64,000 nucleotides of DNA from Contendibacter sp031732755 (GTDB taxonomy: Bacteria > Pseudomonadota > Gammaproteobacteria > Competibacterales > Competibacteraceae): assembly GCA_031732755.1 (NCBI GenBank), contig JAVMKI010000079.1, positions 1 to 64,000 on the forward strand. The letters run 5' to 3'. A program made the position numbers and the translations under genes. Every line of letters starts with the position of its first letter. Positions within the stretch are counted from its first letter, which is position 1. Below the pieces are notes generated by a model. It searched no databases. It worked only from the letters and a program-made list of their open reading frames with translations, and had not been told where the DNA came from. This document shows positions 33,382 through 41,978 of the stretch, piece after piece.

Positions 33382-34673
33382 TTCCGGCCGGACTCACGCT
33401 GGAACAGGCGCCGCCCTTCGGCGTGCCGCTGCGGTTTTTCCTGACCGCGCCGCCGTTTCTGCTGCTGGCCGCCGGGCTGTTACTGTGGCAAGGTCCGGAC
33501 GTGTTCGCCAGTCGTTGGCTACCCGCCACCCTCGCCCTGACCCATCTATTGACCCTGGGTTTCATGGCGCAGGTCATGCTGGGCGCGCTGCTGCAAATGC
33601 TGCCGGTCGTGGTCGGCGTGGTCGTGCCCCGCCCGCGCCTGACGGCGGCGCTGATTCACATCCCGCTGACCCTGGGCGCGCTGGCGCTGGCCGCCGCGTT
33701 TCTCGGCGGCGGACCCCTCTGGTTCCAGGGCGGCGCCGGTTTGCTCGGCCTGGGTTTCGGCGTCGCCCTGCTGGCGATCCATCTTGCCCTGTGGCGCGCG
33801 CCGGTGGTCGGAAGCACGGTCGTTGCGCTGCGCTGCGCCCTGGGCGCCCTGCTGGTTACGGTCGTGCTCGGCCTGCTGCTGAGCGGTTTCTTCGCCTGGG
33901 GATGGCGACTGCCGGTGTTTGAGCTGACGCAACTGCACGCCGCCTGGGGTCTGGTGGGCTGGACCGTGTTGCTGGTGACGGGAGTCGCCTATCAGGTCGT
34001 GCCGATGTTCCAGATCACCCCACCCTACCCTGTTTGGCTGAGTCGGGGATTCGCGCCCTTGCTGGCCGCGCTGCTGGCGGCGTGGTCGACGTTTGCGCCG
34101 ATCGGCTGGCGGGTGGCGGCCAACTGGATGGGCACGGCGCTGGCTGTGGGGGCCGCGTTGTTTGCCGGCGCGACGCTGTGGTTGTTGAGCCGGCGTCGGC
34201 GCAAGATTGGCGATCCCACGCTGAATTTCTGGCGCGCCAGCATGGTCAGCCTGCTGGTGGGCGCGGCGCTGTGGCTGCTGACGCCATGGATTCCGGCGCT
34301 GGCGCAGGCGCCGCAAGTCGAGTTGCTGTTGGGAATTCTGTCGATCTTCGGCTTCGCGGTTGCCGTGATTAACGGCATGTTGTACAAAATCGTGCCGTTT
34401 CTGGCCTGGTTTCACTTGCAGGCGCAACTGTTCCAGCGCGTGAAAGTGCCCAACATGAAACAATTGCTGCCGGATGTCTGTGTCCGGCGGCAATGGTGGA
34501 GCTATCTGGCGGCGCTGTTGTTGCTGCTGGCCGCCGCCATCCAGCCCCGGCTGTTTACCTACCCCGCCGCGCTGGCCTTGGGCGTGACCGGCGGCTGGCT
34601 GAGCCTCAACCTGTTGCGGGTTTGCAGGATGTATGATCGCGTGTCGCGAAGCGGGCCTTCGTCGGTCGCCTGA
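33378..34673 (+). CDS. Multi-pass membrane protein, possibly NnrS/heme-copper related
   Basis: A 431-residue protein with about 12 hydrophobic segments. Conserved-looking histidines lie in spans: LTHLLTLGFM (~residue 56), TQLHAAWGLVGW (~190) and AWFHLQAQ (~350). The block LVTGVAYQVVPMFQ and GMLYKIVPFLAWFH resemble NnrS and heme-copper-like proteins found in denitrification loci. Heme binding is only inferred. The ATG at 33378 overlaps the DUF2249 stop. It ends with a charged cytoplasmic tail. Confidence 0.75.
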   Translation: MIPAGLTLEQAPPFGVPLRFFLTAPPFLLLAAGLLLWQGPDVFASRWLPATLALTHLLTLGFMAQVMLGALLQMLPVVVGVVVPRPRLTAALIHIPLTLGALALAAAFLGGGPLWFQGGAGLLGLGFGVALLAIHLALWRAPVVGSTVVALRCALGALLVTVVLGLLLSGFFAWGWRLPVFELTQLHAAWGLVGWTVLLVTGVAYQVVPMFQITPPYPVWLSRGFAPLLAALLAAWSTFAPIGWRVAANWMGTALAVGAALFAGATLWLLSRRRRKIGDPTLNFWRASMVSLLVGAALWLLTPWIPALAQAPQVELLLGILSIFGFAVAVINGMLYKIVPFLAWFHLQAQLFQRVKVPNMKQLLPDVCVRRQWWSYLAALLLLLAAAIQPRLFTYPAALALGVTGGWLSLNLLRVCRMYDRVSRSGPSSVA

Positions 34674-34729
34674 CCCGATGACCGAGTCGCTTTGCTTGTT
34701 CGATGGCAAGGTGGTGACAGCGAACCGTT

Positions 34730-34769
34730 CAGCCCCATCCCCCGCCTCCGCAAAGGACAAGGGGACGAC
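34730..34769 (+). repeat. Degenerate palindromic repeat, copy E
   Basis: AGCCCCATCCCC...GGACAAGGGGACGAC keeps the C-rich left part and G-rich right part of the repeat family but pairs poorly. It lies in the 172-bp gap between the membrane-protein gene and the rhodanese gene. No other element is visible in that gap. Confidence 0.35.
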
Positions 34770-34845
34770 AACCATGGTCGGCGGTGGCGAAACTCGCTAT
34801 TACTTTCCGCGACCCAGGTCATCAATTCACACTGGAGAGGCGAGC

Positions 34846-35190
34846 ATGCACAAACAGGCTTGGTTCTGGGCGGTGTTGCTGTTTTCCACTCCGGCGCTGG
34901 CCGATCACGGCGGCCCGGCGGTTCCCGGACAGCCGCTGGTGATCGATGTGCGCACGGTGGGAGAGTACCGACAGGCGCATGTCCGCGAGGCGGTCAACAT
35001 CCCCTTTGATGAAATCGCCGGTCGCATCACCGTTTTTGCGCCGGAGCGGGACGTCCGCATCGTGCTTTACTGCCGCAGCGGTCGCCGTTCCGGCATCGCC
35101 GAACAGACCCTGCGGCAGATGGGCTACCGCCGGATCGAGAATCGGGGCGGGCTGGACGATATGCTGCGTGGCGGCTATCGAACTGATTGA
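34846..35190 (+). CDS. Exported rhodanese-domain protein
   Basis: A 114-residue protein: signal peptide 1-19 (ending ALA-D), then a single rhodanese fold. The active-site loop is YCRSGRRSG, cysteine followed by the usual small loop, so sulfur transfer is possible. The start at 34846 has GGAGAGG. It would act in the periplasm, where sulfide or thiosulfate sulfur may be handled. It is followed by a 34-codon frame and a Tat-exported flavoprotein in the same direction. Confidence 0.87.
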   Translation: MHKQAWFWAVLLFSTPALADHGGPAVPGQPLVIDVRTVGEYRQAHVREAVNIPFDEIAGRITVFAPERDVRIVLYCRSGRRSGIAEQTLRQMGYRRIENRGGLDDMLRGGYRTD

Positions 35191-35211
35191 AATTGAAAGA
35201 GAGAACCTGGT

Positions 35212-35316
35212 ATGAACATTGTCGTCAAGCCCAGGCATTCAAGCCCCGCTGATTTTCCCATTTCCTTCGTGGACATGCTGCTGGCGATGGACGATCTCCA
35301 TGCCGGGCTCTATTGA
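35212..35316 (+). CDS. 34-residue small open frame between rhodanese and flavoprotein
   Basis: ATG at 35212 with GAGAG upstream and TGA at 35314-35316. The product starts MNIVVKPRHSS, ends MLLAMDDLHAGLY, and has no transmembrane segment. The next gene starts GTG directly after its TGA, so it may serve as a translational-coupling leader as much as a functional peptide. No homologue is recognised. Confidence 0.4.
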   Translation: MNIVVKPRHSSPADFPISFVDMLLAMDDLHAGLY

Positions 35317-36993
35317 GTGACGCACGATCCGAAGAACCCGCCACGCCCCGTGAATCGCCGCCGGTTTCTACTCTCGCTGACCGCCGCTGGCACGGTTGGC
35401 GGCGCCTATGCTTGGCGGAAGCTGGATTCGCCCAAGACGCCGCCGTTGCCGGATGGGGAAATTATCGGCGCGTCCAACAGCTTGGGCCATCGTTTGCGTG
35501 CCGGGCGGTTCCCGGAACCGGGCGAGACGCTGAAGACGCCGGTGTTGATCGTCGGCGGCGGCATCGCCGGCTTGTCGGCCGGCTGGAAGCTGCGACAAGC
35601 CGGATTCACCGATTTCACGATCCTGGAACTGGAATCGGAAGTCGGCGGCAACGCCCGCGGCGGTCAAAACGCCATTACCGCCTATCCCTGGGGCGCGCAC
35701 TATTTACCGTTTCCCACCCGGGAATCGCGCGCGGTGCGCGAGTTGCTGGCGGATTTCGGCGTATTGCGGGGTGATCCATGCGCGGCGGAACCCGTCTACG
35801 ACGAGCGATTCATCAGCTTCGCGCCCCGGGAACGGTTGTACGCCCACGGCGTCTGGCACGATGGGTTGTGGCCGCGGACCGGCGTTCGGCAGCGGGATTT
35901 CGATCAGTATCAACGCTTCCACGACCTGATGGACGATTTCCAGCGTCGGCGCGGGGCGGACGGCCGCAAAGCCTTCGCCATTCCCATCGACTTCAGCGCC
36001 CGCGACCCCGATCTGCTGGCGCTGGATCGCATTTCCATGCGCGATTTTCTGTTGCAACACCGGCTGGATGCCGAGCCGCTGCATTGGTACGTCAATTACG
36101 CCTGCCGCGACGACTACGGCTGCCGTTACGACCAGACCTCGGCCTGGATGGGGATTCATTACTTCGCCAGCCGCGACGCCCGCGCCCGCGACGCTGACGA
36201 AGACGACGTGCTGACCTGGCCGGAAGGCAACGGCTGGCTGGTGAAAAAACTGCGGGAACGGTTGGAGCCACACATCGTCACCGAGTCCTTGGCTTATCGG
36301 CTGTCGGAATTGGATCGGGCGGTTTTGGTGGATGCGTATCGGCCGCGCGAAAATCGCTCGACGCGGCGGCTGGCGCGGGCGGTCATCTGGGCCGCGCCGG
36401 TGTTTCTGGCGCCCTGGGTGTTCCGGGAACTCCCGACCGAGTTGAAAACCGCCATCGGTGATTTTCAGTACGCGCCCTGGCTGGTGGCCAATCTGAGCCT
36501 GCGCGGCTTCCCGGAGGAGCGTCGAGGCACGCCGCCGAGTTGGGATAACGTGCTGTACGACAGCGCCGCGCTGGGCTACGTGGTCGCCACTCACCAGCAT
36601 CTGGCGGCGCATCGGGACCGAACCGTGTTCACCTGGTATCACGCGCTGTGCGACGGTCCCCCGGATCGCGAGCGGCAACGTCTGCTGGAAACGCCATGGG
36701 CCGCGTGGGCGGAGTGGATTCTGCACGATCTGGCGGGACCGCATCCCGATATCCGGGAACAGGTCATCCGACTGGATCTGATGCGCTGGGGCCATGCCAT
36801 GGTTCGGCCCCGGCCCGGCTTCGTCTGGGGCGCGGCCCGCCAGCGCGTGCTGAATGCGCAGGACCGGGTGCTGTTCGCCCACTCCGATCTGAGCGGCTGC
36901 TCGATCTTCGAGGAAGCGAATTATCGTGGAGTGCTGGCGGCGGAACGGGTGCTGGCGGCGCTGGACATTCCCTTTCGCTCTTCTCTCGGTTGA
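35317..36993 (+). CDS. Tat-exported FAD-dependent oxidoreductase (amine-oxidase-like)
   Basis: A 558-residue flavoprotein. A twin-arginine signal NRRRFLLSLTAAG occupies residues 13-25, and the FAD-binding loop VLIVGGGIAGLSAGW follows at 76-90, with ELESEVGGNARGG as the next FAD contact. The rest resembles NAD(P)-binding/amine oxidase-like proteins of unknown substrate. GTG at 35317 immediately after the preceding stop is used; a second GTG at 35350 would give only the signal peptide start and is also possible. Periplasmic location and proximity to a rhodanese suggest redox chemistry on a small thiol or amine, but this is a guess. Confidence 0.8.
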   Translation: MTHDPKNPPRPVNRRRFLLSLTAAGTVGGAYAWRKLDSPKTPPLPDGEIIGASNSLGHRLRAGRFPEPGETLKTPVLIVGGGIAGLSAGWKLRQAGFTDFTILELESEVGGNARGGQNAITAYPWGAHYLPFPTRESRAVRELLADFGVLRGDPCAAEPVYDERFISFAPRERLYAHGVWHDGLWPRTGVRQRDFDQYQRFHDLMDDFQRRRGADGRKAFAIPIDFSARDPDLLALDRISMRDFLLQHRLDAEPLHWYVNYACRDDYGCRYDQTSAWMGIHYFASRDARARDADEDDVLTWPEGNGWLVKKLRERLEPHIVTESLAYRLSELDRAVLVDAYRPRENRSTRRLARAVIWAAPVFLAPWVFRELPTELKTAIGDFQYAPWLVANLSLRGFPEERRGTPPSWDNVLYDSAALGYVVATHQHLAAHRDRTVFTWYHALCDGPPDRERQRLLETPWAAWAEWILHDLAGPHPDIREQVIRLDLMRWGHAMVRPRPGFVWGAARQRVLNAQDRVLFAHSDLSGCSIFEEANYRGVLAAERVLAALDIPFRSSLG

Positions 36994-37147
36994 GCGTCGA
37001 TATCGGCGATCCGGAGATTCGATCAAGGCACGGACTGGGGTGGGCCTGCAAGGACACGAACGATCTGGGCAGGGTATGGATTCACGGTCACACCCAACCC
37101 GGATTTCAACCCCGCTTTCGTTGGTCGAGATCCGAACCGCCGGTCGG

Positions 37148-38146
37148 TTAAAACAACCCCTCCAAGGGATGATCATCGAACAATTGGCCGGCGCGGATAT
37201 AGCGCTCCAGGCTAGCATGGGTTCGGTGGCCCGAGATCCGCTGGATCCGCCAGGTCGGCGCCCCATGGCGAGCGGCGGCGGTACAAAAGCCGGCTCGCAA
37301 CGAATGACCCGAATACTCGGCCGGGTCCAAACCCGCCGCCGCCGCCCGCTGCTTCACGATCGCCGCCACCGCATGGCCGGACAGCGCCTGGGGCGCCAAG
37401 CGACCGTGGCGATCGATCGGCCGAAACAGCGGCGTCGGTGTAGCCGGCGCCGCCGCCGCCAACCCCGCCGCTGTCGCCAACCACGCCTGTAGCGCCCGCA
37501 CCGGACACACCGGCCCGCGCGCCCAGGGAATCCCGATTACCCGCCCCACCCCCTCCTGATCGGTTTTGGACCGGCGGATCGTCACTGTCAACCCCCGTGT
37601 CCCGAACGCCACATCGGCCGTGGTCAACGCCACCAGCTCCGAACGGCGCAGCGCCGCCGAAAAACCCAGCAACAGCAGCGCTCGATCCCGCGCATCGCGC
37701 GGTGAAGCGCCCAGCGGCGCCAACAGTGCCAACAGCGCCTCCCGCTCCAATGGCGTCACTTGGCGGGGCGCCGTCCCCCGCTGGCGGCGAATCCCGCGCA
37801 AGGTCGCCCGCACCAGCGCATCGCGACACGGATCGGCCAAGCCCTGGCTGGTATGTGCCCGCCCCAAGCTGACCGCCCAGCGCCCCAGGGTCGCCGGCGC
37901 ATGACTTTCTCCGTGTGTCGCCAAATACGCCGCCACCGCCTCCGGCGAACTCGGCACCCGCCCGCCCCAGGCCAGGAACCGGGCCAAATCGTCCCGATAA
38001 GCCTGACGAGTGCGCGGTGCGGTGGCGGCATGCACATACTCCCGTACCGCGGTCGGCAAAGCGGGCGGCGTGTCGATGGAGCGGGCCGGTTCCGAGAGCC
38101 CGTCCAGGCTATTTATACCATCATCTAACTTTTTAACCCCCACCAC
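37148..38146 (-). CDS. Tyrosine recombinase / phage-type integrase
   Basis: A 332-residue site-specific recombinase. The N-terminal SAM-like core-binding domain covers about residues 25-110 (TRQAYRDDLARFLAWG). The catalytic domain has the Arg in SAALRRSEL, the beta-strand Lys in RRSKTDQEG, HSLRAGF (H-X2-R), GHRTHASLERYIR with the final His and Tyr nucleophile. The end is intact. It would cut and join DNA at short sites. The start at 38146 is the longest frame and may be shorter. No phage or transposon genes flank it, so it could be a solitary integrase or remnant of an island. Confidence 0.87.
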   Translation of the reverse strand: MVGVKKLDDGINSLDGLSEPARSIDTPPALPTAVREYVHAATAPRTRQAYRDDLARFLAWGGRVPSSPEAVAAYLATHGESHAPATLGRWAVSLGRAHTSQGLADPCRDALVRATLRGIRRQRGTAPRQVTPLEREALLALLAPLGASPRDARDRALLLLGFSAALRRSELVALTTADVAFGTRGLTVTIRRSKTDQEGVGRVIGIPWARGPVCPVRALQAWLATAAGLAAAAPATPTPLFRPIDRHGRLAPQALSGHAVAAIVKQRAAAAGLDPAEYSGHSLRAGFCTAAARHGAPTWRIQRISGHRTHASLERYIRAGQLFDDHPLEGLF

Positions 38147-38394
38147 ACCCCTCCACTACTTGTGCTCACAAACCCAAACCCTTCACTCCACAGTTTCCCG
38201 CTTCTCTAGTCTACCCGGTTCCTCTAACCTTCGCTAAATGAACATTAGCGTAGGCTGTGCAGTTATTACGTTTTACGTTTTACGCAAAATAACCAACGGC
38301 ATTGGCGAGATCGCAAACGTCCGGCGCATCGAGCACCCCAACCGGCCATAGACCCCGAGGACGACTTTACGTCGATCCGCTTGGAGTCCGATCC
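38147..38394. other. Non-coding region upstream of the integrase
   Basis: This C-rich, then AT-rich stretch holds an imperfect inverted repeat, CGCTAAATG (38232-38240) against CATTAGCG (38243-38250), and a repeated TTTTACG at about 38272-38286 (ACGTTTTACGTTTTACGC). These could be a recombination or operator site for the integrase. No gene is supported. Confidence 0.4.
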
Positions 38395-38426
38395 CTATTC
38401 AGGGGAATGGGAACTACGCCATCCTG

Positions 38427-39326
38427 CTAACACAGAACCGCCGGGCTGACCGTGGCCAGCGGCGAGAGAAGCGCCTCGTTCGTGAATCCATCGCGCATGT
38501 AGCCGGCCAGGCATTCCGCCACCGCCGAGACCGCGCCGCCGCGATGCAGGGTGATGCTCGCCGGCGGCAAGGGAGGGAACCCCTCCGTGGCGTTCAACGG
38601 GCGGACGCCAGCCGGCAACACGCTGCGACCCAGCACCGTTACCGCCAGCCCGACGGTCACCGCCGCCAGAAGGCCACTGATGCTGGCGCTGGTATAGGCG
38701 ATGCGATACGGGCGGCCCACTCCGCTCAGACCGGCCAGCGCCCAGTCGCGAAACGGACAACCGGCCTGGAACAGCGCTAGCGGCAAGGGCTCGTCTTCGT
38801 GGGCAAGGTGGCGCTCGGCGGTCGCCCACACGGTCGGTTCCCGGCGCAGCACCTCGCCGGTTTCCGCGCCCGGCGTACAGGTGATCAGTGCCAGGTCGAG
38901 CCGCTCTTCGGCCAGCAAGCGCCGCAGGTTGACGCTGGGCTCGCAATGCACTTCCACCTGAACGCGCGGAAAGGCGCGGGCGAAGCGTACCAGGATGTCG
39001 GGCAGAAACCGTCCCACGTAGTCGTCCGGCGTGCCCAGACGCACCAGGCCGGACAGATCCGGACGGGCCAGCGCCGCCAGGGCTTCGTCGTGCAGCTTCA
39101 ACAAACGGCGCGCATAGCCAAGCAACGCTTCGCCATCCGGCGTGAGTTGTACGCCGCGGCCCTCGCGCTGGAACAATGCTCGATCCAGCAGGGTTTCCAG
39201 TCGCCGCATCTGCATCGATACGGCGGATTGGGTGCGATGCACCTGCCGCGCGGCGGCGCTGAAGCCACCCGCATCGACGATGGCGACAAAGGTGCGCAGG
39301 AGATCCGGGTCGAGTTGGGCGGACAT
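38427..39326 (-). CDS. LysR-family transcriptional regulator
   Basis: A 299-residue regulator. The winged helix-turn-helix is in residues ~8-65 (LRTFVAIVDAGGFSAAARQVHRTQSAVSMQM) and a periplasmic-binding-like effector domain follows. It is divergent from the DUF1127 and GST genes, and the 119-bp gap has an inverted repeat of the LysR type, so it probably controls that pair. The effector cannot be read from sequence. Confidence 0.9.
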   Translation of the reverse strand: MSAQLDPDLLRTFVAIVDAGGFSAAARQVHRTQSAVSMQMRRLETLLDRALFQREGRGVQLTPDGEALLGYARRLLKLHDEALAALARPDLSGLVRLGTPDDYVGRFLPDILVRFARAFPRVQVEVHCEPSVNLRRLLAEERLDLALITCTPGAETGEVLRREPTVWATAERHLAHEDEPLPLALFQAGCPFRDWALAGLSGVGRPYRIAYTSASISGLLAAVTVGLAVTVLGRSVLPAGVRPLNATEGFPPLPPASITLHRGGAVSAVAECLAGYMRDGFTNEALLSPLATVSPAVLC

Positions 39327-39338
39327 GAAAGCACTCCT

Positions 39339-39390
39339 GATTCATCACGAAAAATGATGTGTCATATAAAACTTATTCGTTTGATGAATC
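39339..39390. promoter_or_regulatory. Inverted repeat in the LysR-DUF1127 intergenic region
   Basis: GATTCATC at 39339-39346 is the inverse of GATGAATC at 39383-39390. Between them lies ATGATGTGTCAT (39354-39365), another short palindromic stretch. The pattern fits dimer binding by the divergent LysR regulator. Confidence 0.5.
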
Positions 39391-39445
39391 AATAGGCGTT
39401 CTTCATGATAGCTCGCGACCCCTTGAGACTCTGGAGGATCCGAAC

Positions 39446-39664
39446 ATGATCCATAATGCGACTCTGTGCCTGGAACGTCCCGCCAATCGTCGTCCTAGCG
39501 TTGGCATCCTGCTTGTCGGCATGCTCGCGTGGCTACGCGATCGCCATGCGGTTTATCGTCAGCGCCGCGAACTGCTCGCCCTTGATGACCGGATGCTGAA
39601 GGATATCGGGCTCAGCCGCGCCGACGCGCTCCGGGAAGGCGGCAAACCGTTCTGGCGCTCGTGA
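39446..39664 (+). CDS. DUF1127 domain small protein
   Basis: A 72-residue protein: short variable N-terminus, then the DUF1127 helix pair with ALDDRMLKDIGLSRADALREG (residues ~45-65). YjiS-like proteins in this family bind RNA in some bacteria and are induced by stress. The ATG at 39446 has GGAGG 9 bases upstream. It lies 42 bases before the GST gene and is divergent from the LysR regulator. Confidence 0.85.
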   Translation: MIHNATLCLERPANRRPSVGILLVGMLAWLRDRHAVYRQRRELLALDDRMLKDIGLSRADALREGGKPFWRS

Positions 39665-39706
39665 AGGTCCGCTCACTTCGATGATTCACCCACAAGGAGT
39701 TTCTCC

Positions 39707-40378
39707 ATGATATCCGCCTTGACCCTGGTGATTGGTAATAAAACCTACTCGTCCTGGTCGTTGCGCCCCTGGTTGTTGCTGAGACATCTCGGGGTAGCGT
39801 TTCAGGAGATTTCCGTCCCGCTGCATGCGCCGGACACCGCGACTCAGATTGCCCGCTATTCCCCTTCCGGCCGGGTTCCGGTCCTGTTGGACGGCGATCG
39901 GGTGATTTGGGAGTCGCTGGCGATCGGCGAATATCTGGCCGAACGGTATCCGGCGGTCTGGCCGGTCGATGTGCATGAGCGGGCGCTGGCCCGTTCGGCG
40001 GCCAGCGAGATGCACGCGGGTTTCGCCGCGCTGCGTGAGGAATTGCCTTTCAATTGCCGCACCCGACGTGCGGGCGTCGCGCCCTCGCCGACGGCTCGGG
40101 CGGAAATCGAGCGGGTGGTGGCCCTCTGGACGACCTGCCGTCAGGCAATCGGCGAGGATGAGGAGGGGCCTTGGCTGTTCGGGCGTTTCACCTGCGCCGA
40201 TGCCATGTTCGCGCCGATGGCCCTGCGCTTTCATACCTATGGCGTCGCCCTGCCGGAACTGGCCGCGCGCTATGTCGATACCGTCCGCCAGGACATCCAT
40301 GTGCAAGCCTGGATTCGTGCGGCATGCGCCGAAACCGCCATCATCCCCGAAGAGGAACGCGGCGAACCGATGGATTGA
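39707..40378 (+). CDS. Glutathione S-transferase family protein
   Basis: A 223-residue cytosolic GST-like protein. The thioredoxin-like domain begins IGNKTYSSWSLRPWLLLRH, with the serine-rich (SSWSLR) active site of the bacterial GST subgroup; the glutathione-binding GRVPVLLDGDRVIWESLAIGEYL follows. The C-terminal helical domain spans ~90-215. AAGGAG precedes the ATG. A hairpin terminator follows at 40400. With DUF1127 it forms the target operon of the divergent LysR gene. Confidence 0.87.
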   Translation: MISALTLVIGNKTYSSWSLRPWLLLRHLGVAFQEISVPLHAPDTATQIARYSPSGRVPVLLDGDRVIWESLAIGEYLAERYPAVWPVDVHERALARSAASEMHAGFAALREELPFNCRTRRAGVAPSPTARAEIERVVALWTTCRQAIGEDEEGPWLFGRFTCADAMFAPMALRFHTYGVALPELAARYVDTVRQDIHVQAWIRAACAETAIIPEEERGEPMD

Positions 40379-40399
40379 GAGAGTCGCGCCTCTGCGGCG

Positions 40400-40423
40400 A
40401 ACCCGCCGACCATGGCGGGTTTT
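40400..40423 (+). terminator. Rho-independent-type terminator after the GST gene
   Basis: AACCCGCC (40400-40407) pairs with GGCGGGTT (40414-40421) around GACCAT, followed by a run of four T (40420-40423). It lies 22 bases after the GST stop and could also insulate the convergent phosphatase gene. Confidence 0.75.
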
Positions 40424-40445
40424 GCCCGCGGGCCGAGGAGCCGGA

Positions 40446-40928
40446 TTAGCTGGCTGGAGCGGGTGCGAAAGCCGCGAGCCGTTCGGCTTCCGGTTGCAAC
40501 GCATCGACCAGTCGTTCGACCAGTCGGGTCATTTTTTCGAGGGCGTGGGTCGGCGTTTCCAGCGGCAGATCGCCGACTTCCCAATATTCGACCAGCGCTC
40601 GATAAGTTGGGAAGCATCGTTCCACCATGGGCTGATGCTCGTGGCGACTCAGGGCCACGACGCGATCCGCCCGAGCAAAATCGGCGGTCTGCACGGATAG
40701 GGGATAACGTGGCGATGCGCCGAGCTTGACACCCAACTCGCTTAACCTCCGAAGGGTTGCCGGCGAAATGGGTCCGGGATTGCGAAAGACATCGACATCG
40801 GGCGCCAACCCTCGGGAATCCGCTCGCCAAGGCAGCCCTAGGCATCGGGCCCGATGATTGAAGTATTCTTCGCAAAATCGGCTCCGGTAGTAGTTGCCGG
40901 TGCATAGGAAGAGAAGATGATGGGTCAT
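40446..40928 (-). CDS. Low-molecular-weight protein tyrosine phosphatase family
   Basis: A 160-residue protein. The P-loop C-X5-R-S is visible as CTGNYYRS (residues 9-16), and the fold continues with acidic residues in place of the general-acid DP. It may be a phosphotyrosine phosphatase or related arsenate-reductase-like enzyme. The start at 40928 (MTHHLLFLCTG) is chosen because the P-loop must be near the N-terminus. It starts 11 bases after the DUF4019 stop, same strand. Confidence 0.8.
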   Translation of the reverse strand: MTHHLLFLCTGNYYRSRFCEEYFNHRARCLGLPWRADSRGLAPDVDVFRNPGPISPATLRRLSELGVKLGASPRYPLSVQTADFARADRVVALSRHEHQPMVERCFPTYRALVEYWEVGDLPLETPTHALEKMTRLVERLVDALQPEAERLAAFAPAPAS

Positions 40929-40938
40929 GGAGTTGGAC

Positions 40939-41358
40939 CTATCGGATGTAATAGCCGGACACTTTCCATGCCCCGTCTTTTTGCCGCATCGGCGTGACGG
41001 TTTCGACCGCCGCCGCCTTGTTCTCGAACCGGGTATCGAACTGGATGACGACGTATTCGCCATCCGGCGCGCCGGGCAAACCGCGGGTAAAAGTGGCGGT
41101 CTTGAAGATCCGCGACTTCAGGGCGCCCAGCGGCGCGCGCGCCGACTGAACCGCCTTCGTCCATTCCTGCTTGGTCACGGCGCTCTTGAACAGCGTCGCG
41201 GCCTCGTCCCAACTCTGCCCGTACTGGGCCGCGTCCACCAGCGCCAGCCAGGAATCGGCCGACTTCCGGGCTTGATTCACCGCTTCGGGATCCGCCGCAT
41301 GGACGCCGAATCCAGCGAGCACGAGGGCGAGGAACAGGAAGCGTAGCGTTGTTTTCAT
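40939..41358 (-). CDS. DUF4019 domain secreted protein
   Basis: A 139-residue protein with signal peptide 1-21 (ending VHA-A) and one DUF4019 domain: SADSWLALVDAAQYGQSWDEAA at the start and YYIR at the end. Its family is short, periplasmic and poorly characterised. AAGGAA precedes ATG 41358. It is followed by the phosphatase gene, suggesting a two-gene operon. Confidence 0.8.
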   Translation of the reverse strand: MKTTLRFLFLALVLAGFGVHAADPEAVNQARKSADSWLALVDAAQYGQSWDEAATLFKSAVTKQEWTKAVQSARAPLGALKSRIFKTATFTRGLPGAPDGEYVVIQFDTRFENKAAAVETVTPMRQKDGAWKVSGYYIR

Positions 41359-41579
41359 GCGGGGGTTCCTTGCGGGATCAACGGTTGGTTGGCGCAACGG
41401 GCGGGTAAAGTGGATCCTGAAACATGGACCAAGGGCTTAGGAATAGAATGCCACATTGGTCCCTCGATAATCGAACGCCGGCCGCGATCCACGATCACGA
41501 TAACGTCCAGTTGCTCCAGCGCGCAGCGCGATGGGTGGCTTTTGTCTCGCATGTCTTCTATCCAGGGCTTTGAAAGTGA

Positions 41580-41747
41580 CCTCAAGCGTTCAAGAGGTTG
41601 GCCCAGCCGGCGGAGGCGCTGGGCGTGGAGATCTATCCCGGTTTTGCGGCAGCCGAAGTGCTCTACGACGACCAGGGAACGGTGGCCGGGGTGGCCACCG
41701 GCGATATGGGCATAGGGCGCGATGGCCCGTCCATGACGACCGGCTGA
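41580..41747 (+). pseudogene. Remnant of electron-transfer flavoprotein:ubiquinone oxidoreductase
   Basis: An open stretch reads LAQPAEALGVEIYPGFAAAE, then VLYDDQGTVAGVATGDMGIG, matching the well-conserved ETF-QO core. It ends at TGA 41745-41747. The frame has a stop at 41577-41579 and lacks the N-terminal FAD loop and the C-terminal Fe-S domain, so the gene is broken. The rest of 41359-41978 shows no further gene I can name. Confidence 0.7.
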
Positions 41748-41978
41748 CCATCGTTCAGTCGGTTGCGCGCGGCTTTCCCTTCCCGCCCTGTCCGGAGAGG
41801 CGGCTTACCGTGGTTTGAGCCCAGTGCCGTCGGCCACAACCGACTCCGACCGAATTGCCATCAATCGTTGGATCTTCAGGCATCGAAGGATTGCCCTGGA
41901 TTTGGCATGGGCACCGTTTCCATGACAGGATCGACCGCGCCCGAGTAACCCAAGTAATTCCGGAAGAAGAATAGAAGA
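41748..41978. other. Non-coding gap upstream of trkH
   Basis: This part of the gap follows the etfQO fragment. I see no terminator or family of motifs, only the ribosome site GAAGA just before the trkH ATG. A promoter for trkH should lie here but none is obvious by eye. Confidence 0.35.

Noticed and set aside
35704..37266. A minus-strand frame across the flavoprotein gene
   Set aside because: Proline/glutamine-rich antisense; the plus-strand frame has FAD and Tat motifs.
38395..39348. A longer frame overlapping the LysR gene
   Set aside because: Arginine/glycine-rich shadow; the LysR frame has the helix-turn-helix and effector domain.
41355..41585. A minus-strand frame of 76 codons beside the ETF-QO fragment, possibly a transposase piece
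   Set aside because: No transposase motif can be pointed to; text could be chance.
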